From contig CAYRQT010000003.1 in assembly GCA_964426655.1 (NCBI GenBank), positions 1 to 64,000 of the forward strand: a stretch of 64,000 nt of DNA. Reading direction: 5' to 3'. The notes beneath the pieces are model-generated. The model was given only the letters and a program-made list of their open reading frames with translations, was not told where the DNA came from and ran no database searches. The stretch is from RGIG8306 sp964426655. GTDB lineage: Bacteria; Bacillota; Clostridia; Lachnospirales; Lachnospiraceae. The position numbers and the translations under genes are program-made. Below, piece after piece: positions 42,473 to 51,113 of the stretch. Position 1 is the first letter of the stretch. Every line of letters begins with the position of its first letter.

Positions 42473-43400
42473 CCCTCATCTGATCCCGGAGGCCTTCATC
42501 CACTTCGTCATCTTTCTTCTTTCGGGGAAGCGTCTTAAAATCCATCCCCTGTAAGGCTCTACAAATCCCCTCATAATCCAGATCCTCTTCTGCCTTTTCC
42601 ACCGCCTCAATCATTTCCAGAAAGCGTTGCTTTTCGTCCTGCAGAAAGCTTTTGGCATAGGCCGGACCATAGGGGCAATCACAAAGTGCCAAGGCACGGT
42701 CATACAGCACAAGCTGATCCCGTAACCCCCACACCTGACACACTTCTTTTATCCAGGCTCTTTCCCTCAATCTGTCCTTCCAGTCTTCCTCTTCTATCCC
42801 CTCATAATCTTTTAGAATATCTTGAATCCAGCGCTCCGGATATGGATGACTCTGGGCAAAATTGTACAAAGTTTCAATAAAAGATAAAATCCCCTCATCG
42901 GACCGGTCACTGCCATAAATAGAAGCAAAGCCTTCAAAATCCTCTTCAGCCAACTGATAGGTCTCCTCCATCAGCTCCTCCAGCACATCCGCCCGCATCA
43001 GTTTCAGCTCTCCTTCTTCTCCCATTCGAAAGGAGGGATCCAGGCCCAGCACATGAAAATATCTGCGCACTACAGAAAGGCAGAAGCTGTCAATGGTCTG
43101 AATCTGGGCGTAATCCAAAAGTCCGGCCTGTAGCTGCAAATAAGCATTATCCGGTTCTTCCCCTCGCTTCTGCTCCATAGCCTGGCGAATTTTATCCTTC
43201 ATCTGTGCTGCTGCTGCCCTGGTGAAGGTTACCACCAGAATATTGTCCATGGCCAGTGGATCATTGGGATTACAGATACGCTGAAGGATACGTTCAACAA
43301 GCACTGCCGTCTTCCCGCTACCCGCAGCGGCCGAAACCAGTAGACTTCCTTTCTGACTTTCAATTACTTCCTGTTGTGCCTTCGTCCAACTGATGCCCAT
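42456..43400 (-). CDS. addA: AddA helicase-nuclease, N-terminal part before frameshift
   Basis: First 314 residues of AddA: Q motif WTKAQQEVIES, Walker A SAAAGSGKTAVLVERI, motif Ia VVTFTRAAAAQMKDKIR and IQTIDSFCLSVVRRYF. The frame ends early at a TGG-TAA just after the G-run at 42473-42475; the alternative frame reads TLVKDSIRKMVGNGRDKKG and goes on as normal AddA. Together the parts give about 1200 residues, the usual length. Its start overlaps the addB stop by 41 bases. Confidence 0.88.
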   Translation of the reverse strand: MGISWTKAQQEVIESQKGSLLVSAAAGSGKTAVLVERILQRICNPNDPLAMDNILVVTFTRAAAAQMKDKIRQAMEQKRGEEPDNAYLQLQAGLLDYAQIQTIDSFCLSVVRRYFHVLGLDPSFRMGEEGELKLMRADVLEELMEETYQLAEEDFEGFASIYGSDRSDEGILSFIETLYNFAQSHPYPERWIQDILKDYEGIEEEDWKDRLRERAWIKEVCQVWGLRDQLVLYDRALALCDCPYGPAYAKSFLQDEKQRFLEMIEAVEKAEEDLDYEGICRALQGMDFKTLPRKKKDDEVDEGLRDQMRDLGHW

Positions 43401-45388
43401 CCTCTTCCTCCTTTCTCAGTTTTCTCCACATATCTTCCGCTTTCCGCTGATAGAGTTGCCGCTTATGATATCCTTTCACCTCATCGTCAAACCCGCAAAT
43501 GGTTCGATAGAGACAGTAATCACAGGGACTTTTTTTTCCGTAAACATAGGGGTTGACCCGCATATGTCCCTCAAACATGCCTCTGCCAAGGTCTGTAGCC
43601 TTTTGCAAGGCATAGTCCATCAGATTTTCCATCTGTCTGCTGCCTGCCACCGCTCCATTTTCCTTAAGTTCCCCCTCTTTGTCTAGTTCTACCTGCTGCA
43701 ACAGACGGCTTTTACCAGAGGTAAACTCCTTTTCTCCATGCAAAAGCACCTCCCTTGAGGCATTGGTCAGCCCTTCCATACGCATTGCCTTGAGCAACTC
43801 CTCCTCATACAGCATATTGGCCTCCTCACTGTGCTCCACATCTGGCAAAGAGACCACCTCCATCACCGGATCCTGCACATGAAAATAGTAAAGGCCTGCC
43901 GGAATCTGATGATTCCCGGGAAGTTTAACGCTTCTTTCCTGAAGCGTTGCATACAAATATAGCAACAACTGCAACTGCAGACCTGCCTCAATTTTGGCAT
44001 AGTCAAAATGCTGGCTTCCTGTTTTATAGTCGATAATCCGAACCAAATCTCCATTCTGAGACCGGGCCACATCCACCCTGTCAATTTTTCCCAGAAGACG
44101 AATGGTCCGATTATCGTTCACCTGCAAAAGAAGCGTTCCTTTTTCAAGATCTCCAAAAGCTGTCTCATGCCCTGCAAGCTGAAAATCTCCCATTCTCAAC
44201 TGTTTTTGTATTGCCCATATGGTACGGTCCACCGTCCGACGGATACGTTCCGTTCTATACTGATTGGCTGCCGAGCTTTGAAGAATGGTATGGCGAAAAT
44301 TCCTGGTCACAAAATCCACCGCTTCTTTTACCAAAGTTTTTCGGGTTTCCTCTTCCATCTGATTTACCGATAGATTGTACCTGGATGCCAGGTAAAAGAA
44401 CCGGTCAATTGCACCGTGGTATAATTCGCCCAGATCACTGGCCTCCAGCATAAAAATTTCTCTTTCCTGTAATTTCAGTCCATACTGCAGGAAAAAAGCA
44501 TATTCACAGGCAGCAAATCTTTCCAGACGGGTCACCGACATGTTCTCCCCCTGGCCAAATAAATAAGCAGCCACATCAGCCGGCAACTCTTCTGCTCTGT
44601 TTTCCAGTCTGGCCCCTGCCAGTATTTTCTTTAGCACCGGCTCCCAGCGCGGATTCTTCTTTACCCATCCAAAAACAAGCAGGAACCGCTCCTCTTCCTC
44701 TTTCATCAGTTGTCCTGTCATAAAAGCCTGAATATGCAGGGAAAGATAAGTAAAGCCTTCCCGAATATCCACCATCTGTGCTTCTCTCAGTTCCCCATCC
44801 TCCAAAAGAATTTCTTCCTGAAAGCGGCTTTCTCGACGTATACGGTTCAGGAGATAGGATGGTCGCAAAGTCTCACTGGCTGAATTCAGGCGGGAATAGG
44901 AAAGGAAGAGATACCTGGAAGGCCTGGCCATAAGCCAGTATAGATAGAAATTCTCCGTAAAACTCTCCTGTAAGGAGGTGGGTGCCAGGACCACACCAGC
45001 CTTCTCCAGTCTATCCCGGTCCCGATCGGAAAAAATACCCTTTTCTTTTCCGACAGCAGGTACAGTCCCCTCATTCATTCCTACAAAAAACAGATATTGC
45101 AGCTCTCCAAGTCTAGTTCTACGAATATCTCCTACCACCAGACGGTCTAACGTGGGAGGAATAATGCCCATATGCAAACCGGAAAGTCCTGCTTTTAATA
45201 CCTCCAGAAAAATCTGGAGGGACATTTTCTGCCTCCCCAAAAGTGCTTCATACTGCGTCAGTAACCCATCCACCTTTTCCCAGATCTGACCATATTCCTG
45301 TACCTGTTCATTTTCCTGTCGGGCAACCGCCTCTTCTATGTAAGCTTCCAGCAGCTTTTGCCCTTGAATTTCTTCCCAAAAGCCGTAC
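43360..45388 (-). CDS. addB: AddB nuclease subunit, C-terminal part after frameshift
   Basis: Residues of AddB from the inactivated helicase domain through the iron-sulfur nuclease: EGTVPAVGKEKGIFSDRDR, YSRLNSASETLRPSYLLNR, SVTRLERFAACEYAFFLQYG, the nuclease block RVDVARSQNGDLVRIIDYKTG and the cluster motif CDYCLYRTIC. It joins the N-terminal part if one G is removed from the run at 45388-45392, giving FWEEIQGQKLLEAYIEEAVA. No start codon with a ribosome site exists at the join. Confidence 0.87.
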
Positions 45389-46750
45389 CCCCTTCAGTTT
45401 CTCCTCCACGGTTTCCTTTTGAAGTGCAGTTTTCAAATGCAATAAAGGCGCTCCCACCCTTTCCCGGGCCTTGTTTACCAGATCCATATCTTCCTGGGAG
45501 AAGTTGCCCGCCCCACGAATCCAGGCTTCCTCCCATTTTTTAGCTCCCCTTATCCGAAAAGCCAGCACATAGTTTTCCAGCAGGCTTTCTTCCGGAAGAG
45601 ACTTTCGCAATCCATTTTTTACATATCGAAATACACTTTCATAGGAAAACTGTGCCGCTGCCACTTCCAATGCACTTTCCAGAAGCAGAATAACCAGGTT
45701 GCTCTGCAAATGTCTGGTCTCGTCAATAAAACAGGGGACTTCCCTGCTGAACACCTCTTTTGCCAGCCTTCCATAGATGGACAGATCTCCCGTAACAATA
45801 GCCATGTCCCGATAGTGTACGCCTTTTTCCCGAACCAGGGCCTCTATCTTCTCCCTTACCCAGACCAGCTCCTCTCTGGGATTTCCACCTTGTATAATGG
45901 AAACGGGTGCAAGGAACGGCTGTTTTAAGGGAGACTGTCTGATTGGGTACACTTCCACCCCATTTTCCGCAGCCAGTTGCTGCAGGCGAATAGCCATGCC
46001 TTTACTTAAACTGTACCTTTCATGGGGACGATTTTCCTGCTGCAGCATCTGAGGGGATGGCAGGGGAATGCTGACCCAGATATCCTTTACATGTTTCATC
46101 AAAACCCCCAGCAGATGATACTGTACCGGAGTGAAGCCGGTAAACCCATCAAGATAGAGGGACGCCTCGGCCAGGTAAACGGATTCCGGCACATGTGCTG
46201 CCAGAACATCCAGCACCTCTTCTCCTGTATGAAAAAGATCGCCGATTTCTGCTCGAAAAGCTTTTTGTATGGACTCAACTTCCCGTATTTTTAAGGCCAG
46301 GCGGTCTTCCTCCCCCAGTTTTTCCATGGCTTCCTTTAACATTTTACCGGTAATCCGATATTGATCCAGCTCAGACAATACAGATTTGAGTTCCTGAATA
46401 AACCCCGGTTTATACATGCTCCCCCGAAAGATCTGCAGGTTTTTTTCCATACCTGACAATGCCTTGCGCAGTACCATAGCCTTCCCTGTCTCATCCAGCA
46501 GGGGTGGCAATGTAATCTCTAGTTCTTCAAAAACATGATAAGCCAAACGACCAAAGCTTAATACATCCATATCCTGGAAAGCGTGCCGGGGATGACAGGC
46601 AATCAGCTCCTGCTGCACCACCAGAGTGGCTTGTTCCGGCACCACAAACAAGACACGTCCGCCTTCCTCTTCCTGGCGCCGAATACCTTCCTGATACAAA
46701 ATCCCTGATTTTCCAGTTCTGACATCTCCTACCACAAATTGCAGTCCCAT
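45308..46750 (-). CDS. addB: AddB nuclease subunit, N-terminal part before frameshift
   Basis: First 450 or so residues of AddB: VGDVRTGKSGILYQEGIRRQ (Walker A like), FVVPEQATLVVQQEL, DVLSFGRLAYHVFEE and YLDGFTGFTPVQYHLLG. After LKGV at the five-G run (minus strand of 45388-45392) the frame departs into an unrelated tail RLLGRNSRAKAAG and stops. Start at 46750 with TAGGAG. Chi recognition and DNA end processing by AddAB would fail if the shift is real. Confidence 0.87.
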   Translation of the reverse strand: MGLQFVVGDVRTGKSGILYQEGIRRQEEEGGRVLFVVPEQATLVVQQELIACHPRHAFQDMDVLSFGRLAYHVFEELEITLPPLLDETGKAMVLRKALSGMEKNLQIFRGSMYKPGFIQELKSVLSELDQYRITGKMLKEAMEKLGEEDRLALKIREVESIQKAFRAEIGDLFHTGEEVLDVLAAHVPESVYLAEASLYLDGFTGFTPVQYHLLGVLMKHVKDIWVSIPLPSPQMLQQENRPHERYSLSKGMAIRLQQLAAENGVEVYPIRQSPLKQPFLAPVSIIQGGNPREELVWVREKIEALVREKGVHYRDMAIVTGDLSIYGRLAKEVFSREVPCFIDETRHLQSNLVILLLESALEVAAAQFSYESVFRYVKNGLRKSLPEESLLENYVLAFRIRGAKKWEEAWIRGAGNFSQEDMDLVNKARERVGAPLLHLKTALQKETVEEKLKGVRLLGRNSRAKAAGSLHRRGGCPTGK

Positions 46751-46769
46751 ATTTACTCCTACAAAAAAC

Positions 46770-46800
46770 CCCTTACCAAGCCGCAGGCCGTGGTAAGAGG
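46770..46800 (-). terminator. Terminator of the CopG-like gene
   Basis: On the minus strand a 10-base-pair hairpin (CCTCTTACCA with TGGTAAGGGG, one T-G pair) is followed by TTTTTT. It separates the CopG-like gene from addB. Confidence 0.8.
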
Positions 46801-46807
46801 TTGTCCA

Positions 46808-47185
46808 TTAACCTACCAGTTTCTTTTTTAGTTTTTCATTGCACCGGATGACTCCCGCAATGTTCATGGCACTGATGGTTCTTTCAATCAGATCAAAACT
46901 GATGTCATTGTCCAGAACCAACATCCCCACCACCTTCAATTCCAACTTTTCCTTTTTTCGCAAAAGATCTTCCAACTCTGCCCGGGTGACCCGGTGTATA
47001 CCCACGTAGAATCCCTTGTTTACCACAATCTGGTTGATTTCATAGTTGTATTGACTGATCTGGTTGCGAATGGCCGTTTTGATAAACTCCGTCCGATTTG
47101 AGTAAAATCCCTCGTTTACCAACAGGTCAATATTTCCAAGCTCCACCACATTGAGATTGATGGTCATTTTTTCTGTTGTAATCAT
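46808..47185 (-). CDS. CopG/ribbon-helix-helix DNA-binding protein
   Basis: A 125-residue protein. Residues 1-45 form a ribbon-helix-helix (KMTINLNVVELGNIDLLVNE, then NRTEFIKTAIRNQI). The C-terminal 80 residues make a separate domain with KGFYVGIHRVTRAELEDLLRKK and a leucine-rich beta strand, which I cannot assign; it is not the His-rich nickel domain of NikR. Start at 47185 with GGAGGT. It has its own promoter and terminator. A transcription factor, or an antitoxin without a toxin, are the options; no toxin gene is adjacent. Confidence 0.75.
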   Translation of the reverse strand: MITTEKMTINLNVVELGNIDLLVNEGFYSNRTEFIKTAIRNQISQYNYEINQIVVNKGFYVGIHRVTRAELEDLLRKKEKLELKVVGMLVLDNDISFDLIERTISAMNIAGVIRCNEKLKKKLVG

Positions 47186-47210
47186 GCACGTACCTCCGCT
47201 ATATAAGGAT

Positions 47211-47240
47211 ATTATACAATCCACACGGATGGTTCGTCAA
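47211..47240 (-). promoter_or_regulatory. Promoter of the CopG-like gene
   Basis: Minus-strand TTGACG (47235-47240) and TATAAT (47211-47216) spaced by 18 bases. Confidence 0.6.
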
Positions 47241-47317
47241 GAAGATTTCTCTTGCCCTGTGTCATTGCTTTTCTCCTTTTTCCTATGATATACTGCAAAG
47301 AAAAAGGGAGATTTGAA

Positions 47318-47803
47318 ATGGAAATTGAACGAAAGTTTTTGGTAAAGGCACTTCCGGAAGGGCTTGCAGATTATCCCCATGCCCGTTATGAACAGGGATA
47401 TCTGTCCACTTCCCCTGTGGTAAGGGTCCGTCAGGAGGGGGATAACTATGTGCTCACATATAAAGGAAAAGGCTTCATGATTCGGGAGGAATATAACCTG
47501 CCGCTGACCCGGGAAAGCTATCTGCATCTGCTGCAAAAAGCGGACGGCCTGATTCTGACCAAGAACCGTTATCGCCTTCCCATATCATTTGCAGGGCTTT
47601 CTCTGACCCTTGAGCTGGATGAGTTTCTGGGGCCTTACACCGGCCTCTATCTGGCCGAAATTGAATTTCCGGATGAAGATACTGCCCTTAGCTATCAGCC
47701 AGAACCCTGGCTGGGGGAGGAAGTCACCAGGGATCCCCGCTTTCACAACAGCCATATGAGCATAGCTTTCGATTCTTCCGTTCTCCCTGAAAAGCCTTTA
47801 TAG
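47318..47803 (+). CDS. CYTH-domain protein
   Basis: A 161-residue member of the CYTH (triphosphate tunnel) superfamily. Seen: the opening MEIERKFLV (ExExK), RVRQEGDNYVLTYKGKG, LTKNRYRLP and LELDEFLGPYTGLYLAEIEFPDE, whose alternating charged residues line the tunnel. Likely activity is hydrolysis of inorganic or organic triphosphates; class IV adenylate cyclase is less likely at this size. Start at 47318 after AAGGGAG. The 3' end overlaps the glycerate kinase stop by 6 bases. Confidence 0.85.
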   Translation: MEIERKFLVKALPEGLADYPHARYEQGYLSTSPVVRVRQEGDNYVLTYKGKGFMIREEYNLPLTRESYLHLLQKADGLILTKNRYRLPISFAGLSLTLELDEFLGPYTGLYLAEIEFPDEDTALSYQPEPWLGEEVTRDPRFHNSHMSIAFDSSVLPEKPL

Positions 47804-48676
47804 ATTTGTACAAAACTGTTCCCAGGCCTTTGCCGCCCCCTGCTTCAGGTTGGTATAGGCCTGTTTTTTTCTCATTGCCTGTTCCAGAGGCATGTAGGGC
47901 GGTTTCACTGCAAAAGTCCGGGAAAACACTGCTTTTCCCTCTGCCGGTACATCCACCATTCCTCCAAAAGCCCAGACCCTAACGCCCTGTTTTACTGCCT
48001 GCAAGGCCAGTCTTCCTGGTCCCTTTCCCATAAAAGTCTGCGCATCCAGCCGGCCTTCCCCCGTGATCAGGAGGTCCGCTGAAGCCATGGCCGTCTCCAA
48101 ACCGGAAAGCTGCATCACCAACTCTGCTCCTGGCTTTAGCTCTGCCCCCAGATAGGCGGCCGCCCCAAACCCCATTCCACCTGCAGCACCAGCCCCGGGC
48201 AGGGAAGCAAAGTCTATTCCACTGGCTCTCTGGGTGATATTGGCAAGATGTTCCAGTCCCTTTTCCAGTTTTCCCCCAAGAACTGGCCCAATACCTTTTT
48301 GAGGCCCAAATACACTGGTAGCCCCTGCTTTGCCCAACAATGGATTTTGCACATCACAGGCCACATAGAACTGACAGTTATGCACCTGCGGATGCACGCT
48401 GTCTTCTTCCACATAATATATTTTCTCCAGATGCCGGGCCGTCGCTTCCACCGGTTGAAAACCGGCATTCAGAAAACGAAATCCCAATGCCTCCAGCATG
48501 CCGATTCCCCCTTCATTGGTACCGCTTCCCCCAATACACAAAAGCATCTTTTCACAACCGAGATCTAAAAGCTTCTTCATAAGCTCGCCCACCCCACGGG
48601 TGGTCCTGTCCTGTGGGGGCAGATTTCCGGTACACAACGGCAACCCGGCAGCTGCCGCCATCTCCACAATACCCAG
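47798..48676 (-). CDS. glxK: Glycerate kinase, C-terminal part after frameshift
   Basis: The main body of a GlxK/GarK-type glycerate 2-kinase: LGIVEMAAAAGLP, TRGVGELMKKLLDLGC, CIGGSGTNEGGIGMLEALG, VACDVQNPLLGKAGATSVFGPQKG and ITGEGRLDAQTFMGKGP. It follows on from the N-terminal part if one A is added to (or two removed from) the A8 tract at 48677-48684. The MEMAAAA start inside the frame lacks a good ribosome site. Confidence 0.87.
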   Translation of the reverse strand: MGIVEMAAAAGLPLCTGNLPPQDRTTRGVGELMKKLLDLGCEKMLLCIGGSGTNEGGIGMLEALGFRFLNAGFQPVEATARHLEKIYYVEEDSVHPQVHNCQFYVACDVQNPLLGKAGATSVFGPQKGIGPVLGGKLEKGLEHLANITQRASGIDFASLPGAGAAGGMGFGAAAYLGAELKPGAELVMQLSGLETAMASADLLITGEGRLDAQTFMGKGPGRLALQAVKQGVRVWAFGGMVDVPAEGKAVFSRTFAVKPPYMPLEQAMRKKQAYTNLKQGAAKAWEQFCTNL

Positions 48677-48906
48677 TTTTTTTTCCGGAATCCATCCGCG
48701 CCAGTGACCATTGCCCGGATTTTTTGTCCTCCCAGACCTTCCAGCAAAGCTTCCATGGTCCCTTCCCCTCCATCACCAAAAGGGAAAATCTCAATCTGAT
48801 TTTGAACTGGTTCAGATACAGAAAGGATGCCTTCCCGCACTGCCCCAGCCCCCTCAACAGAGGTCAGAGAACCCTTGAAGGCATCCATGGCAATACAAAT
48901 ATTCAT
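48577..48906 (-). CDS. glxK: Glycerate kinase, N-terminal part before frameshift
   Basis: Starts MNICIAMDAFKGSLTS, the substrate and ATP entry region of glycerate kinases, followed by FPFGDGGEGTMEALLEGLGG. After VTGADGFRKK the frame leaves the family at an eight-A tract and reads unrelated residues (WVLWRWRQLP) to a stop. It lies 4 bases after the dehydrogenase gene, so the two are one operon. Confidence 0.85.
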   Translation of the reverse strand: MNICIAMDAFKGSLTSVEGAGAVREGILSVSEPVQNQIEIFPFGDGGEGTMEALLEGLGGQKIRAMVTGADGFRKKNWVLWRWRQLPGCRCVPEICPHRTGPPVGWASL

Positions 48907-48910
48907 AATT

Positions 48911-49867
48911 CTATATGCCTGTTATTTTCGAGGTGTATTGCCGGATAACCTCTGTGGAGGCATGAAAACGGGCCATCTCTTCCGTTGTCATGTGAATCTC
49001 CAGTACATCTGTCACACCGCTTCTGTTCAGGATACATGGCACCCCTGCAAAAACGTCTTTCTCGCCGTATTCTCCCTCTAAAAGTGTGGAGACTGGGATG
49101 ATACGGTTCTCATCAAATAAGATGGCCCGAATAATGCCCACACAGGCTGTGGCAATCCCATAATTGGTGGTGCCTTTTCTGTTCAGAATTTCCCAGCCCT
49201 CGTAGGCGGTCTTTCGTACAATAGCATCCAGGTCCACCTCGCCAAACAGGTCCGGATTATCTGTAAGAACATCTGAAAAAGGTTTGCCTGCAATGGTCAC
49301 TGAGGACCAGGGAACCATCTGGGAATCTCCGTGCTCCCCCAGCGAATAGGCATACACGCTGCGTGGGTCAATATCCACCACCATATCTGCCAGAATCTGA
49401 CGTAGTCTGGCACTGTCCAGAGAAGTTCCCGTTCCAATGACCTGACTTTTGGGAAGGCCTGAAAGATTCCATACATAATGGGAGAGGATGTCTACAGGGT
49501 TAGAGACCACCACGAAAATGCCCTGGAATCCACTTGCCATAATGGGTTCCACAATGGATCTGGCAATTTTGGCGCTAATTTCCAGTGTATCCAAGCGGGT
49601 CTGTCCCTGCCTGGGCGGCGGACCTGCCGTAATCACCACGATATCCACATCTTCACAATCCTCATATTTACCCACTTTAACCTTTACATTCCGGTTCAAA
49701 TACTGAATGGTATCCCGCAGGTCCAACACCTCTCCCAGTGCCTTTTCCTGATTCACATCCATCATCCAGACTTCATCGCATACCCCCTGGGTCACCAGGC
49801 TGAATGCGGTGGAGGACCCTACCAGTCCGCACCCCACTACAGCCACTTTAGACTTTTTGACCAACAT
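48911..49867 (-). CDS. Lactate/malate-type dehydrogenase with altered specificity loop
   Basis: NAD-dependent 2-hydroxyacid dehydrogenase of the L-LDH/MDH family, 318 residues. Seen: VVGCGLVGSSTAFSL (NAD site), the substrate Arg pair in QTRLD (R91) and DSARLRQ (R154), and catalytic His179 in GEHGDSQMVPWS. The specificity loop reads AGPPPRQGQTR; the residue that is Gln in L-LDH and Arg in MDH is Pro85. So lactate is not assured; a longer or bulkier 2-oxo acid is possible. Start at 49867 with AAAGGAGGG. It is followed by glycerate kinase. Confidence 0.85.
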   Translation of the reverse strand: MLVKKSKVAVVGCGLVGSSTAFSLVTQGVCDEVWMMDVNQEKALGEVLDLRDTIQYLNRNVKVKVGKYEDCEDVDIVVITAGPPPRQGQTRLDTLEISAKIARSIVEPIMASGFQGIFVVVSNPVDILSHYVWNLSGLPKSQVIGTGTSLDSARLRQILADMVVDIDPRSVYAYSLGEHGDSQMVPWSSVTIAGKPFSDVLTDNPDLFGEVDLDAIVRKTAYEGWEILNRKGTTNYGIATACVGIIRAILFDENRIIPVSTLLEGEYGEKDVFAGVPCILNRSGVTDVLEIHMTTEEMARFHASTEVIRQYTSKITGI

Positions 49868-49883
49868 ATACGCTTTCCCTCCT

Positions 49884-50702
49884 TTATCCGGGATATCCAA
49901 ATCCCTTTTCATACATCATTATCCGACAGGCAATCCCAGGATACCGGCTGTTTAGATAATCCTGAAAGGTTGCCGGATCTTCCTGGTTTCCGGCAAACAT
50001 ATCATAGTGACCTGGCAAAACAAGGTCCGGCTGCAAAGCACCAGCCAGATCCCCCGCCTCCTGATAAGTCATGTTCCCCACAATTTGGTTTCTCCACCGG
50101 ATAGCATCCCTGCCATTGATAGGCAGACACATCATATGCAACGGACCGGCCTGGCGCAGATTTTCCCAAATGCCTTCATACAGGCAGGTATCTCCCCCAT
50201 GATACAGCGTATACCCGCTATATCGGATTACCACCCCCATAAAAAAGGGGAACCCGGTTCCTTCCTGCCGTTCGGCCCACTCATGTGCGCTTAAAATACC
50301 CCTGACTTCCACCCCTTTTCCCAGCGAAATCCAGTGGTTTTCCTTCAGTCCGATGAACCGGTTATTCTGCATTCCCAGTTCTCCCGGCAGGCTCTCCAGC
50401 AAATATTCCGGAACCAGAAAACGAGTATATTTCTGTTCCTTTCCCATGACGGCCCAGGCCTCTCTGTCAATATGATCCAAATGATCATGGGTACCGATAA
50501 TATAATCCGGATGAATGTCCATGGCATCCAGTAAGGGAGGGACCAGACGGTTTTCGTGTGCTGTCAGATAGGGATCCACCAGGAGGATGGTCTCCCCCAG
50601 TTTCAGTGCCAGCCCCATTTGTCCCAGCCACCAGATTCCCCACTGTCCCTTACTCCATTTCGTTTCCTGAATGGTTCTCCAAAGTGCTTTCTTTCTGTCC
50701 AT
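49884..50702 (-). CDS. UlaG-like metallo-beta-lactamase fold hydrolase
   Basis: A 272-residue MBL-fold hydrolase. Seen: the metal motif GTHDHLDHIDREAW (HxHxDH), SAHEW, HGGDTCLYEG and GHYDMFAGN, close to L-ascorbate-6-phosphate lactonase UlaG. No ascorbate PTS genes are near, so a different lactone or phosphodiester is possible. The 5' end overlaps the DUF454 gene by 53 bases and the ribosome site is weak, so expression is probably coupled. Confidence 0.82.
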   Translation of the reverse strand: MDRKKALWRTIQETKWSKGQWGIWWLGQMGLALKLGETILLVDPYLTAHENRLVPPLLDAMDIHPDYIIGTHDHLDHIDREAWAVMGKEQKYTRFLVPEYLLESLPGELGMQNNRFIGLKENHWISLGKGVEVRGILSAHEWAERQEGTGFPFFMGVVIRYSGYTLYHGGDTCLYEGIWENLRQAGPLHMMCLPINGRDAIRWRNQIVGNMTYQEAGDLAGALQPDLVLPGHYDMFAGNQEDPATFQDYLNSRYPGIACRIMMYEKGFGYPG

Positions 50703-51099
50703 ACTCTGACTGTTCCCTTTCCATCTCTTTTGGGTCTGCCGGGATGGTCTTTACCACAAAACCGAAATAGACCAGATGTGCCGCCCAGATCCCGCATAGC
50801 ACCAGTCTTCCCACCGGAACTTTAGCCATTGCCAAAAAGCCAATGGCCATAATCAGCGTCACACTGCCGATCAAACTGCATTTTGACTTTACCGTCAGTC
50901 CCCTTCCCTTAATCAACCCCTTCATGTGCTTTTTATACAAAGAGGTAGACAGGAACCAGTCATGTAGCTTTTTGCTACTTTTTCCAAAGCAAAAAGCCGC
51001 CAGCAAATAGAAGGGTGTGGTGGGCAGAATGGGGAAAAAAATCCCCACTGTTCCCAAAGCCAGACTCAGTAAACCAATGCCTATATAAAGAATGCGCAT
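50650..51099 (-). CDS. DUF454 (YbaN-like) membrane protein
   Basis: A 149-residue inner-membrane protein of the DUF454 family. Seen: the N-terminal hydrophobic GIGLLSLALGTVGIFFPILPTTPF (GxxGxxxPxLPTTPF is the family hallmark) and AAFCFGKSSKKLHDWFL. YbaN-type genes recur next to CydDC-like exporters and haem or iron genes. The start at 51099 has GGAGGG. It follows the second ABC half after 14 bases. Function is unknown. Confidence 0.85.
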   Translation of the reverse strand: MRILYIGIGLLSLALGTVGIFFPILPTTPFYLLAAFCFGKSSKKLHDWFLSTSLYKKHMKGLIKGRGLTVKSKCSLIGSVTLIMAIGFLAMAKVPVGRLVLCGIWAAHLVYFGFVVKTIPADPKEMEREQSEYGQKESTLENHSGNEME

Positions 51100-51113
51100 A
51101 ATCCCTCCATTTG

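Noticed and set aside
45308..45400. Programmed ribosomal frameshift in addB
   Set aside because: The five-G run lacks a classical X-XXY-YYZ slippery heptamer with a downstream structure that I can see, and addA has a similar break; a sequencing error or mutation is simpler.
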